Shown piece by piece: positions 1 through 7,707 of a stretch of 48,060 nt of DNA. Every line of letters starts with the position of its first letter. Position 1 is the stretch's first letter. The stretch comes from a virus. Made by a program: the position numbers and the translations under genes. The notes beneath the pieces were generated by a model, which was not told where the DNA came from, made no database searches, and was given only the letters and a program-made list of their open reading frames with translations. The DNA is taken from positions 1 to 48,060 of IMG/VR virus record IMGVR_UViG_3300005663_000070. One strand, written 5' to 3'.

Positions 1-135
1 AAGGAATCTGCAAGAGGTTGGGGCCTGGATATACTCGCAGTATATATAACAGATATAGGTCCTACACAGAATATAAGACTCTTAACGGATATAACGAATA
101 CGACAGTCATACCAGTTATAGGGAGTGAAGAATAA
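1..135 (+). CDS. C-terminal end of a gene cut by the window edge
   Basis: Frame 1 is open from the first base to a TAA at 133-135, giving the last 44 residues of a protein that begins left of the window. The TAA overlaps the next ATG by one base (TAATG), the junction style of this operon. The residues (…LDILAVYITDIG…) alternate hydrophobic and polar, as in a beta-rich structural protein, but no family is recognisable. Its position before the tail-fibre region suggests a virion protein; that is inference. Confidence 0.55.
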   Translation, partial: KESARGWGLDILAVYITDIGPTQNIRLLTDITNTTVIPVIGSEE

Positions 136-359
136 TGAGCGATGCAAAAACTGAGTTTGAATTAAAAACGTCTTTTGTGTTTAACTATCTTGTGGGATCT
201 GTTGAACAGAAAAAGATAACTCAAATGGAAATTGTTCGTTTACTTGATATGTTGAAAAGATATTTTATAGAACAGGCTGGTTGTAATTGTATAAGTACTA
301 TATCAGAGGAAGAAATAAATAAAGAACTTGAAACAATAAAATTACAGGTGGTAGAATAA
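135..359 (+). CDS. small hypothetical phage protein
   Basis: A 74-residue protein, mostly helical in appearance and ending in a Glu/Lys-rich helix. The start is supported by a GGAGTGAAG ribosome-binding site 5-8 bases upstream and by the one-base overlap with the preceding stop. Its stop is immediately followed by the next ATG at 360. I recognise no family; the tight spacing says it is co-translated with its neighbours in the virion operon. Confidence 0.6.
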   Translation: MSDAKTEFELKTSFVFNYLVGSVEQKKITQMEIVRLLDMLKRYFIEQAGCNCISTISEEEINKELETIKLQVVE

Positions 360-509
360 ATGGGTGAAAATGAACACCCAATAAAAACACGAATACCAAA
401 TGCTAAGACCATAGCTGCAATGGAAGAAACTGATGCTGGCGTTAATTTGCATAGATTTAATACTATAGAAGAAATGATCCATGAACTTGAAACTCCTGGA
501 GAAAAATAA
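360..509 (+). CDS. 49-aa protein resembling the C-terminal half of a RelB/DinJ-type antitoxin
   Basis: ATG at 360 directly after the previous stop, TAA at 507-509 overlapping the next ATG by one base. The protein contains IPNAKTIAAMEETDAG followed by a hydrophobic-acidic helix, FNTIEEMIHELE. This resembles the C-terminal part of RelB/DinJ antitoxins (PNAxTxAAMEEAxxG…F.SVEEL), which wraps around the RelE-type toxin. The N-terminal ribbon-helix-helix DNA-binding part of a full antitoxin is absent and no toxin gene lies beside it. It could be a stand-alone toxin-neutralising peptide or a coincidental resemblance. The gene itself is well supported by its junctions. Confidence 0.6.
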   Translation: MGENEHPIKTRIPNAKTIAAMEETDAGVNLHRFNTIEEMIHELETPGEK

Positions 510-700
510 TGGATAACGCAGCCATAAAAAAGATATGGGATGGGTTTGGACCAGAAGGACAAAATATGACTCTCGCAGAATTTAGTCAGGAAATGCACGC
601 ATTGACAGATCAGAATAAAATACGACAAGACCTGGCAGATATTGAATTGCTTAAAGCTCGTGAAAGATCGAATAAAATCAGGATAGACAGGACACGTTAA
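509..700 (+). CDS. small hypothetical phage protein
   Basis: 63 residues. It overlaps the upstream stop (TAATG) and its own TAA overlaps the ATG of the tail-fibre gene at 700. The N-terminal half has an amphipathic pattern; the C-terminal half (from about residue 35) is a strongly charged helix rich in Arg, Lys and Asp, possibly a coiled coil. Position suggests a small virion or assembly protein tied to the fibre gene, but no family is recognised. Confidence 0.55.
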   Translation: MDNAAIKKIWDGFGPEGQNMTLAEFSQEMHALTDQNKIRQDLADIELLKARERSNKIRIDRTR

Positions 701-3378
701 TGGGTTACGCTTCGCTGATAAAAGATAATAATTGGAACTCGATACGTTGGGCGATTAATAAACTGGACACTAAACTTGGTTCCAATTCTTCGCCGACTTT
801 TGTTGAAATAGCATTAACAGGAGCTACAGATCATGGGCTTCTTTTGGGAGCAGGTACAGACCCCCTTACTTCACTTGCAGTAGCTGCGAATGGGGAGATA
901 CCGATAGGCAGTGCTGGAGCAGATCCTATACTTGCTGCAATAACAGGTGGCTCTGGTATTGATGTTACTAATGGTGTTGGTTCCATTACACTTGATTTGG
1001 GAGATTTAACTACTAATTGGACAATAGTTACCAATAGTATCAGCTTGACCAACGGTGATATCAGCTTGACCAACGGTGGTATCAGCTTGACCAACGGTGG
1101 TATTAATATCTTTGGCCCTATTCTTTTAAACAACAATGACCTTATCCTTGGTCTTGGAGATATAGGATTAGGAACTGCTCCTTATCCTAATTCTTGGACT
1201 AATGCCGGTGTATTAACTGTCAGCAATTCCATTGGCCTTGATACTATTACAATAGATAGCACTGGTTATGTAGATACTGACGGTAAAATAGATATTCAAG
1301 GTGTCTCTTTTAACAATGCGGCAACAGATGCCCCTGATATTTTAACCGTAGTCGGTGCCGATGCCATCTCCCCAGCAGTAAGAGGTAGTGATATTTTGTT
1401 TATCGCCGGTGGTGGTGGGCTTGGTAGTGGCGGAAATATCGAATGTAAAACCAAAATTGGTGCTGGTGGTGTTTTTGGCGATGTTATATTAGCTGAAGAC
1501 GGTGGCAAAGTTGGAATTGGGACAAGTTCTCCAGACTCCGCATTTCATATTAAAGCAAATTTTCCAGGGATTGTTGGTAATGATTACGCAGGACAAATAA
1601 TTATTCAGAATCCTGCTAATGATGTAACGTCTAATGTAGTTATTACAGCTTATGAATCAGATGGTGATGGAAATCCTGACCAGCAACTTTGGTATCTTGG
1701 AAGTTCATCAACTGGCAATTCAGATATTATTTTTTTAAATCGAAGAAATGCTAAACTTCAACTGGGAACAAATGACAGTTACTATCTAACAATTTTAGGT
1801 AATGGCAACGTGGGCATCGGAGTAATAGACCCCGATGCTAAATTAGAAGTTGTAGGAACACTACACATTTCAGATGCTGCAACTTTTGATAGCACTCTCG
1901 GTGCAGGAGCGATAACGGGCACATCATTGACCGATGGCACAGCCACTCTTTCGGGCGGCAATCTTACGGGTATGGGCAATATCACAGGTTCGGATGTGGA
2001 TATTTCCGCAGGGACAGGCGATTATCTTAGTACAGGCGATATAAATTGTGCCACCTTAACTGTTGGCGATGGCGGGATAACTGATTATTTCTCTGTATCT
2101 GCCACTGGTGATGGTCAGTTTTTTGGTGCTGGTGATTTATTGGTTGGTAATAATATGTATTTCGCCAGGTCGGCAACAGCTTCAAATGTTGGGATTTTCT
2201 TTAATCAAACATCTACTCGAATTGAATTTAGGGATACTTCTGCTAATGTGTTAGCCTCTTTTGCTTACGCCGTAGGTGGCACAATTAATCTGAATAATTT
2301 CACGGTAGTAGGCGGCTTGCCGACAGAGGTTACACCAAACGTAACCAAAGATATGTTGGCGGTCTTTAAGGATGGTAGTGGTTCGGGAAATCGGCGGGCA
2401 GGATTATTTGTGATGGAAGTCGGTGGTGCTGGCACTATCAGTGGTCCGAAAATCGGCTTAAACGCATTTGCTTATACTGTTGACGACTCTACTATCGCTT
2501 TAACTAAAACCGACGCAGGTGGCGGTCTTGTCGGTGGCAGGTATGCAGCCAGAGTTCACGGCGATGGTACGGTGAGTTTGGGTGGTGGTGTTTCTGCATT
2601 TGCTGAAATACTTTCCGGCAGTCCCGCAGAATTTACAGATGCCTATTGTTTTCAGGCTGAGGGAATCATAGAGGCCGGTTCTGGTACTGGTATAGTTAAT
2701 GCTCACGCTGTCTGGATAAGGAATGGTTCCGGTAATATAGGCACTTATACTGGTTTGGATATTGATGATATAGATGCTGGCACAACGAACAATCCTATCC
2801 ACCAAAGAGGAACGACAGGGATAAATCTATTTAAGGCAGAGAGCCGATTTGGAAGTTCGACTGCTTACGAAGTAATAGAGATAGATGGTGATACATACTG
2901 GGTGGGTGCTGGAAGTGGATTACCTTTTGGAGAATGTCATCAAACTGACGATGCAACATTCACAGTAACTATGGCAACGCAGAATGTGTGGGTTGAGGTT
3001 GATGCCGCAACAACTAATATAAGTGCAATAGAACTAAACCTTGTTACATTCCCCGATGACCACTATTTATTATGTCAAGTAGTAGGAAAATATTTGGTAA
3101 CTTATAGTTTTACAGCAGAGATAAATAACGTTGCTGGTGGAGACCAGCATGTAGAAAGCGGGATTATGGTTAATGGTTCTATCCAAACAGATAAAGGAAT
3201 TGGACACGAACAATATGCAGCAATAAATAAACAGAGAAATCTACAAGGGCATAGTATTATAGATATTACTTCTGCAAATGACCAAATAAGTTTGGCGATA
3301 CAGAACACATCATCAGCAGGGAAGATATTAACAATAGACCACCTGAATGTAACAATTACACAATTGGGCGGAACTTAG
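700..3378 (+). CDS. tail fibre / receptor-binding protein
   Basis: 892 residues with the make-up of a trimeric phage fibre: an N-terminal attachment-like segment (1-60), then long Gly/Thr/Ser/Asn-rich beta-repeat regions. Two copies of the NVGIGT.SPD-type motif common in fibre shafts lie near residues 271 and 371. Three tandem 7-residue ISLTNGG repeats lie near 114-134. From about 743 the pattern changes to a compact beta domain with alternating hydrophobics (YLVTYSF, SGIMVNG, ISLAIQN) resembling a C1q/TNF-like jelly roll, a usual receptor-binding head. Probably surface-exposed and host-range determining. The start overlaps the stop of the preceding gene. Confidence 0.8.
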   Translation: MGYASLIKDNNWNSIRWAINKLDTKLGSNSSPTFVEIALTGATDHGLLLGAGTDPLTSLAVAANGEIPIGSAGADPILAAITGGSGIDVTNGVGSITLDLGDLTTNWTIVTNSISLTNGDISLTNGGISLTNGGINIFGPILLNNNDLILGLGDIGLGTAPYPNSWTNAGVLTVSNSIGLDTITIDSTGYVDTDGKIDIQGVSFNNAATDAPDILTVVGADAISPAVRGSDILFIAGGGGLGSGGNIECKTKIGAGGVFGDVILAEDGGKVGIGTSSPDSAFHIKANFPGIVGNDYAGQIIIQNPANDVTSNVVITAYESDGDGNPDQQLWYLGSSSTGNSDIIFLNRRNAKLQLGTNDSYYLTILGNGNVGIGVIDPDAKLEVVGTLHISDAATFDSTLGAGAITGTSLTDGTATLSGGNLTGMGNITGSDVDISAGTGDYLSTGDINCATLTVGDGGITDYFSVSATGDGQFFGAGDLLVGNNMYFARSATASNVGIFFNQTSTRIEFRDTSANVLASFAYAVGGTINLNNFTVVGGLPTEVTPNVTKDMLAVFKDGSGSGNRRAGLFVMEVGGAGTISGPKIGLNAFAYTVDDSTIALTKTDAGGGLVGGRYAARVHGDGTVSLGGGVSAFAEILSGSPAEFTDAYCFQAEGIIEAGSGTGIVNAHAVWIRNGSGNIGTYTGLDIDDIDAGTTNNPIHQRGTTGINLFKAESRFGSSTAYEVIEIDGDTYWVGAGSGLPFGECHQTDDATFTVTMATQNVWVEVDAATTNISAIELNLVTFPDDHYLLCQVVGKYLVTYSFTAEINNVAGGDQHVESGIMVNGSIQTDKGIGHEQYAAINKQRNLQGHSIIDITSANDQISLAIQNTSSAGKILTIDHLNVTITQLGGT
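1039..1101 (+). repeat. three tandem 21-bp repeats inside the tail-fibre gene
   Basis: Units at 1039-1059, 1060-1080 and 1081-1101. The second and third are identical and the first differs at one base. Each encodes the heptapeptide ISLTNG(G/D). An in-frame repeat of this kind can change copy number by slippage and alter fibre length without breaking the frame. Confidence 0.85.
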
Positions 3379-3437
3379 AATGACTGATATACCACTACTA
3401 CAACCTAAAATATTAAATTAATTAGAGGAGATACCAG

Positions 3438-3758
3438 ATGATAATTAAACTCAATACTGTTTTAGTTGATGAAAAAGGTGAACCTCTCAAAGATGGAGAT
3501 AAAGAAATTGTTACATTGGGTGTAGTCTGCACCAATGCTTTACTTGCACCTGATCCAGAAGAAAGAAATCTCGATAATAAAGTAAAAAAATACCATCTTC
3601 ACCTAAGAATGTTTGAGAAAGAGGAAGTGGAGATAACTGCTGATGAAATAGTGCTTCTTGAAAAATGTATTAATGTGGCTTATACGCAGCCCTTAATTGT
3701 AGGTCAGGTAAGGGATATATTAGAACAAAAAGTTTTAGAACAGAAAGAGGAAAACTGA
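3438..3758 (+). CDS. conserved small phage protein of unknown function
   Basis: 106 residues, preceded by an AGAGGAG ribosome-binding site. From memory it resembles a family of small phage proteins that begin with a short beta part (…GEPLKDGDKEIVTLG), carry a TNALLAPD-like segment and end with an acidic helical part (EVEITADEIVLL…PLIVGQ). These are widely seen in virion or accessory blocks and have no assigned role. Located between the fibre and the protease. Function unknown. Confidence 0.6.
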   Translation: MIIKLNTVLVDEKGEPLKDGDKEIVTLGVVCTNALLAPDPEERNLDNKVKKYHLHLRMFEKEEVEITADEIVLLEKCINVAYTQPLIVGQVRDILEQKVLEQKEEN

Positions 3759-3759
3759 T

Positions 3760-4266
3760 ATGTCTGAGAACGTAAGACAAGAAGTAATCGCTACTGGTTG
3801 GAGAGATGGTGGCACACCAATAACAATAGCTGATGTTGCGTGGGGTACTACTGAACTTGCAGTTGCTATAGTAGAAGCAATACCCACGACTACAGTATTA
3901 TTAGTAGAAATTCCATATGGTGCAGCTAATCTGGAGATGAGATTTTATGGCACTACAAGTAATGATGATGATGTTGTAGTAAATATTTATGGAAAAAGAG
4001 ATGGTGATGGATATTATCAGTTAATCGCCACACTAACAATGATACATGGCACAGCCCAAAAGGGTGCAGCAACAGAATTGTGGGTAGACACTATTGCTGA
4101 AACAGTAGATGCTACGCCTGAAGGAAGTGGTGCTATTATAAGCCCCGCTGATAATACTATAGCCAGATATTATTTCAAGCCAGGTGGTTATAAGCAACTT
4201 GCTATAATTGCTACAACTCTCGATGGTACAGATCTTGGTGTAGAATACGCAGCATACAGTGGATAA
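3760..4266 (+). CDS. hypothetical beta-rich virion protein
   Basis: 168 residues beginning one base after the previous stop. The sequence alternates strands and turns (LEMRFYGTTSNDDDVVVNIYGKRDGDGYYQL is broken by Asp/Asn turns) and has little helix or charge clustering, as in capsid-decoration or tail accessory beta-sandwich proteins. No signal peptide and no catalytic motif is visible. Assigned as structural by composition and position only. Confidence 0.5.
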   Translation: MSENVRQEVIATGWRDGGTPITIADVAWGTTELAVAIVEAIPTTTVLLVEIPYGAANLEMRFYGTTSNDDDVVVNIYGKRDGDGYYQLIATLTMIHGTAQKGAATELWVDTIAETVDATPEGSGAIISPADNTIARYYFKPGGYKQLAIIATTLDGTDLGVEYAAYSG

Positions 4267-4272
4267 TATTTT

Positions 4273-5037
4273 ATGAAGAAAAATAAAAAAATGTTGTTAC
4301 AGTGTGTGCTATGTTTGACAATACTCTTTTGTATGAGTCAGATTCTACCGATTATAAATTTCTATGAACCATCTGAAATAAATATCACTACAAATGTGAT
4401 AGAGAATATTACATTGCAGGAACAGATTTATTCTGTATTACCAAGTTGTGTTTATATCGAAGCTAAAGTGATATATGAAGGTTGGAATGGGGAATCAATA
4501 ACTTCAATACGATCCGGTTCAGGAGTTATAGTTTCTAAAGACGGATTAATAGTTACTGCTGGACACATGGTTGATAGAGCAATAAAAATAACTGTTAGAT
4601 TAAATGATGGTAGAGAATTTGAAGCTGTGGAATGGCAAAAAGAAAATTATACTGATTTAGGATTAATTAAAATTGATTCTAATAATTTACCAACAGTGCT
4701 ACTTGGTGATTCTGATAATGAGTTTTTAGGGAATCAAGTTTTCATAATCGGTTGCCCATTTGGAAAACAACTTTATAATACAGTAACTACAGGAATTGTA
4801 TCAGGGTTGAAACGAGATATAGATTTGTTTGGTGAAAAACTATTAATCCAAGTTGATAGCCAGGCTTGGCCCGGTAATAGTGGTGGCGGTTTATTTAATT
4901 CAAATGGTGAACTTATTGGTGTTCTTGTTGGTGCAATGAGTGGTTACGATGGGATTTCTGTGTGTATTCCTGGTAATATTGTTAAATTGATGCTCGATAA
5001 ATATAATTCTGAACAAGATATTGTAAAAGCCCAATGA
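4273..5037 (+). CDS. HtrA/Deg-like trypsin-fold serine protease, membrane-anchored or secreted
   Basis: 254 residues. A Lys-rich start followed by a hydrophobic stretch (about residues 8-30) forms a signal peptide or N-terminal anchor. The protease domain (about 55-240) shows the chymotrypsin-fold triad: His98 in TAGH, Asp128 in TDLGLIKI and Ser203 in GNSGGGL. The downstream IGVL and the oxyanion-loop context are as in HtrA/DegP. The C-terminal PDZ domains of DegP are missing, so it is a minimal catalytic unit. It sits in the virion operon and overlaps the next gene by four bases. Possible roles are processing a virion or surface protein, or acting in the host envelope. Complete HtrA-type proteases are uncommon in phage structural operons. 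Confidence 0.85.
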   Translation: MKKNKKMLLQCVLCLTILFCMSQILPIINFYEPSEINITTNVIENITLQEQIYSVLPSCVYIEAKVIYEGWNGESITSIRSGSGVIVSKDGLIVTAGHMVDRAIKITVRLNDGREFEAVEWQKENYTDLGLIKIDSNNLPTVLLGDSDNEFLGNQVFIIGCPFGKQLYNTVTTGIVSGLKRDIDLFGEKLLIQVDSQAWPGNSGGGLFNSNGELIGVLVGAMSGYDGISVCIPGNIVKLMLDKYNSEQDIVKAQ

Positions 5038-5237
5038 ATGTGAAGAAGGAAGAAATAACCAGTAAACATATTAAACTTCAGCTAAGAGGTTTAATAGATA
5101 AATCTGATGGGAAAATAAATATTCCGTCAACTGCTTCTATTGAAGAACTCTTTGAAATTTTAGAGGTATTTATTATATATACACAGTTTGATCTTGAGGC
5201 CACTCGTAGGGAATTGAGAAATGCCATTGGTAAGTGA
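5034..5237 (+). CDS. small hypothetical protein coupled to the protease gene
   Basis: 67 residues. ATG overlaps the protease stop (ATGA), so translation is probably coupled; no strong ribosome-binding site is seen. A Lys-rich beginning is followed by two predicted amphipathic helices (SIEELFEILEVF; LEATRRELRNAI). No family recognised. It lies immediately before the terminase genes. Confidence 0.55.
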   Translation: MNVKKEEITSKHIKLQLRGLIDKSDGKINIPSTASIEELFEILEVFIIYTQFDLEATRRELRNAIGK

Positions 5238-5243
5238 AAAATA

Positions 5244-5642
5244 ATGACAGTAAGACCAGATCACGGATTGCGTACTAAAGCAGGACAATTGTTGTCTCAG
5301 TATTTAAGGGAAATTTCTGAGGAAGAGACTGAATTAATACATGATCCTAATAGCGGTGAAGATAGAATGGCAACAAAAGCTGAGGCTCTTGCCCGTAGAA
5401 TTTGGCAAGATGCTCTTGGCTATACTGAACAGGCTAATAGTAAAGATGGTGTGCTTATTGATCTTGTACACCCACCCAATAGAGTAGCCCAATCTATATT
5501 GTTTGATCGTATAGAAGGTAGAGCACCAGCCAGTGTTAATGAAGGTGCTGAAAAAATAACTGCGGCAGAAAAAGTAAATGAGCAAAGTGCGAAACGTATT
5601 GCTAAAGCAGGAAATTTGAATAATGATGCTAACAGCAGTTGA
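5244..5642 (+). CDS. terS: probable terminase small subunit
   Basis: 132 residues whose last 20 bases overlap the start of the large terminase. The central part (MATKAEALARRIWQDALG … PNRVAQSILFDRIEGRAP) resembles small phage proteins encoded just before terL that are often called small terminase: a basic helix, then a segment ending in a resource-like IEGRAP motif. The C-terminus is Ala/Lys/Glu-rich. The small subunit recognises the packaging site on the DNA and recruits the large subunit. The call rests mainly on position and this resemblance. Confidence 0.55.
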   Translation: MTVRPDHGLRTKAGQLLSQYLREISEEETELIHDPNSGEDRMATKAEALARRIWQDALGYTEQANSKDGVLIDLVHPPNRVAQSILFDRIEGRAPASVNEGAEKITAAEKVNEQSAKRIAKAGNLNNDANSS

Positions 5643-7536
5643 GGAATTAAAACCAACACTTTCGGAGCCTTTTCCAAATGTCCCCCGACATTGGAAAGAT
5701 CCAAAAACTGATCTGATAATTCCTAAATTTGAAGTAGAGAATATTGAGTGGCGTGGAAACCTGCTGAAACAGGCTGAGAATGATTTAATTCTTAGGCGTG
5801 ATTTACTTACAGCCAGTAAACAGTCTTTGGAGTTCTGGACAAATACTTTTGTTTGGACATATCACCAGTTTGATGTGAATCCTGAAACTGGTGAACGGAT
5901 TGAAGCCAGGCAACCACACAATCCATTTATAACCTGGGAAATTCAGGATGAATTATTAAGTATATTCCTTAATTGTTTAAAAGTCGGCGAAGATATTCTT
6001 ATTGATAAGTGCCGTGATATGGGTGCAAGCTGGATATGTGTTTTATTTTTACATTGGCTGTGGTTATTTAGACCAGATAGCCAACTTCTCGAAATGTCTC
6101 GTACTCAGGATTATGTTGATCAAACTGGTAATATGAAAGCATTGTTTCAGAAACATGATTATATAAATAGCTGGCTCCCGGAATGGATGCTTCCTCCAAG
6201 TGTTAGTTTTGGTGAAAAGTATCGTACAAAGATGCACATGAAAAATATTATTAATGGTAGTGTTATTGATGGTGAATCAACTACTGAACATGCAGCATCT
6301 GGCGATAGACGTTTAATTGGTTTGCTTGATGAATTTGCTAAAGTGGAACATGGACAATTGATGCGATCGGCTACAAGGGATGCTTGTTATGTTCGTATTA
6401 TAAATTCTACACCCGCTGGTCCAGGGACTGAATACAGTAAGTGGAAAAAGAGTGCACAGATTAAAATTTTTGTTTTACCATTTCATGAACATCCAGAAAA
6501 AGGTAAAGATCGTTATGTAAGAAAGACAGAGACGGGAAATTATGAGATTAGATCTCCCTGGTTTGATCACGAAGAAACTGTACGATCTCCGCAGGAAATG
6601 GCACGAGAAATTTTGCGTCAGGATCTTGAATCTGGCAGTGTGTTTTTTACGATACCAAATATAGAAAAACATATAGCCTTGTTTGCAAAAGATGCGAGAA
6701 CACGTTATCACATACATTTTAAATCTGGTATACCTAATGATGCTGTGTTTGGAATTATCAGAAGGAGGGATATAAAAAAAGTTTCTATAAAACGTGGTAA
6801 GAATGGTCCGTTAAGAGTGTGGTGTAAATTAATAGCAGATCGACCAGACCAATCTAAAACATATATTTTTGGTATTGATCTTGGTAAAGGACAAGGAGCG
6901 TCAAATTCAGTTATTTCTATTAAATGTAAAGAAACTGGAGAGAAAATTGCTGAATGGCGTGATGCCAATACGCCACCTTATGATATGGCTCGAATTGCTG
7001 TGGCTTTGGCACTTTGGTGTGGTGGTAGGGCACCACGCAGATTGCCGTTTCTTAAATGGGAAAATAATGGTCCAGGTTGGGATTTTGGTAAAATTGTTGT
7101 AAGGATTTTTAAATATGCTTATTTTTACAAAAAAATTAAGCCAGGGCAAGTTGTAGATAAAAAAACCATGAGCTATGGATTTCATACAAACACGCAAAGT
7201 AAATTTGAATTGTTATCATTATATGATAGAGTTTTGGCTCACGGTGGGTATATTAATCATAGTAAACAGGGGTTGGAAGAAGCAAAATATTATGTTCATT
7301 TTAAAGATGGTGGCATAGGTCCAGCAATTTTGGTAGAAGAAAGTGCCTCTGCAAAAAAAACTCATGGTGATATAGTTATAGCTGATGCACTTACTCTTGA
7401 TGACAGCGATTTGCCCAAAATAAAACACACTGGCCCGAAGGCCCCATCTAATTCATTTGGTGCCCGTTATGAGAAAGCTATGGGAAAGAAAAAAGCCAAT
7501 GATGCAAAATCATGGAGACAATCATTTAGGTTTTAA
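5623..7536 (+). CDS. terL: terminase large subunit (packaging ATPase and nuclease)
   Basis: 637 residues. The N-terminal ATPase has a variant Walker A at 129-137 (KCRDMGASW, the K/R-containing form typical of large terminases), Walker B at 234-237 (LLDE) and a coupling motif with NSTP at 261-264. The C-terminal RNase H-like nuclease has its first acidic residue in FGIDLGKG (Asp419), a second candidate in the WENNGPG segment and a third in the GDIVIADAL segment. It cuts concatemeric DNA and drives it through the portal into the prohead. Two adjacent ATGs mark the start, with AGGA about 10 bases upstream. It overlaps the small-subunit gene. Confidence 0.92.
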   Translation: MMLTAVEELKPTLSEPFPNVPRHWKDPKTDLIIPKFEVENIEWRGNLLKQAENDLILRRDLLTASKQSLEFWTNTFVWTYHQFDVNPETGERIEARQPHNPFITWEIQDELLSIFLNCLKVGEDILIDKCRDMGASWICVLFLHWLWLFRPDSQLLEMSRTQDYVDQTGNMKALFQKHDYINSWLPEWMLPPSVSFGEKYRTKMHMKNIINGSVIDGESTTEHAASGDRRLIGLLDEFAKVEHGQLMRSATRDACYVRIINSTPAGPGTEYSKWKKSAQIKIFVLPFHEHPEKGKDRYVRKTETGNYEIRSPWFDHEETVRSPQEMAREILRQDLESGSVFFTIPNIEKHIALFAKDARTRYHIHFKSGIPNDAVFGIIRRRDIKKVSIKRGKNGPLRVWCKLIADRPDQSKTYIFGIDLGKGQGASNSVISIKCKETGEKIAEWRDANTPPYDMARIAVALALWCGGRAPRRLPFLKWENNGPGWDFGKIVVRIFKYAYFYKKIKPGQVVDKKTMSYGFHTNTQSKFELLSLYDRVLAHGGYINHSKQGLEEAKYYVHFKDGGIGPAILVEESASAKKTHGDIVIADALTLDDSDLPKIKHTGPKAPSNSFGARYEKAMGKKKANDAKSWRQSFRF

Positions 7537-7539
7537 AAA

Positions 7540-7707
7540 ATGAAATGCGTAACAGTTAAAATCCACTGTCCAATGTGTAATAAATTTGAAACAAAACATG
7601 AGATTAATGTTAATGAATACGGATATTATGTATTTCCAGTGGCTTTTTGTCCACACTGTCTTAGTATATTAATATGTGTTATCGAGAATGAGGAAAGAAA
7701 TGGCTGA
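7540..7707 (+). CDS. small zinc-ribbon protein
   Basis: 55 residues between terL and the portal gene. Two Cys pairs, CPMC near residue 10 and CPHC near residue 37, separated by about 25 residues, form a classic zinc ribbon. It starts four bases after the terL stop and its TGA overlaps the preferred portal start at 7700, so it fits the compact operon. Function is unknown; similar ribbons occur in this position as small accessory proteins. Confidence 0.6.
   Translation: MKCVTVKIHCPMCNKFETKHEINVNEYGYYVFPVAFCPHCLSILICVIENEERNG

Noticed and set aside
221-628. 135-codon open frame on the minus strand
   Set aside because: It lies opposite four consecutive small genes with good junctions, and its Ser/Ile/Cys-rich composition is that of a reverse-frame shadow.
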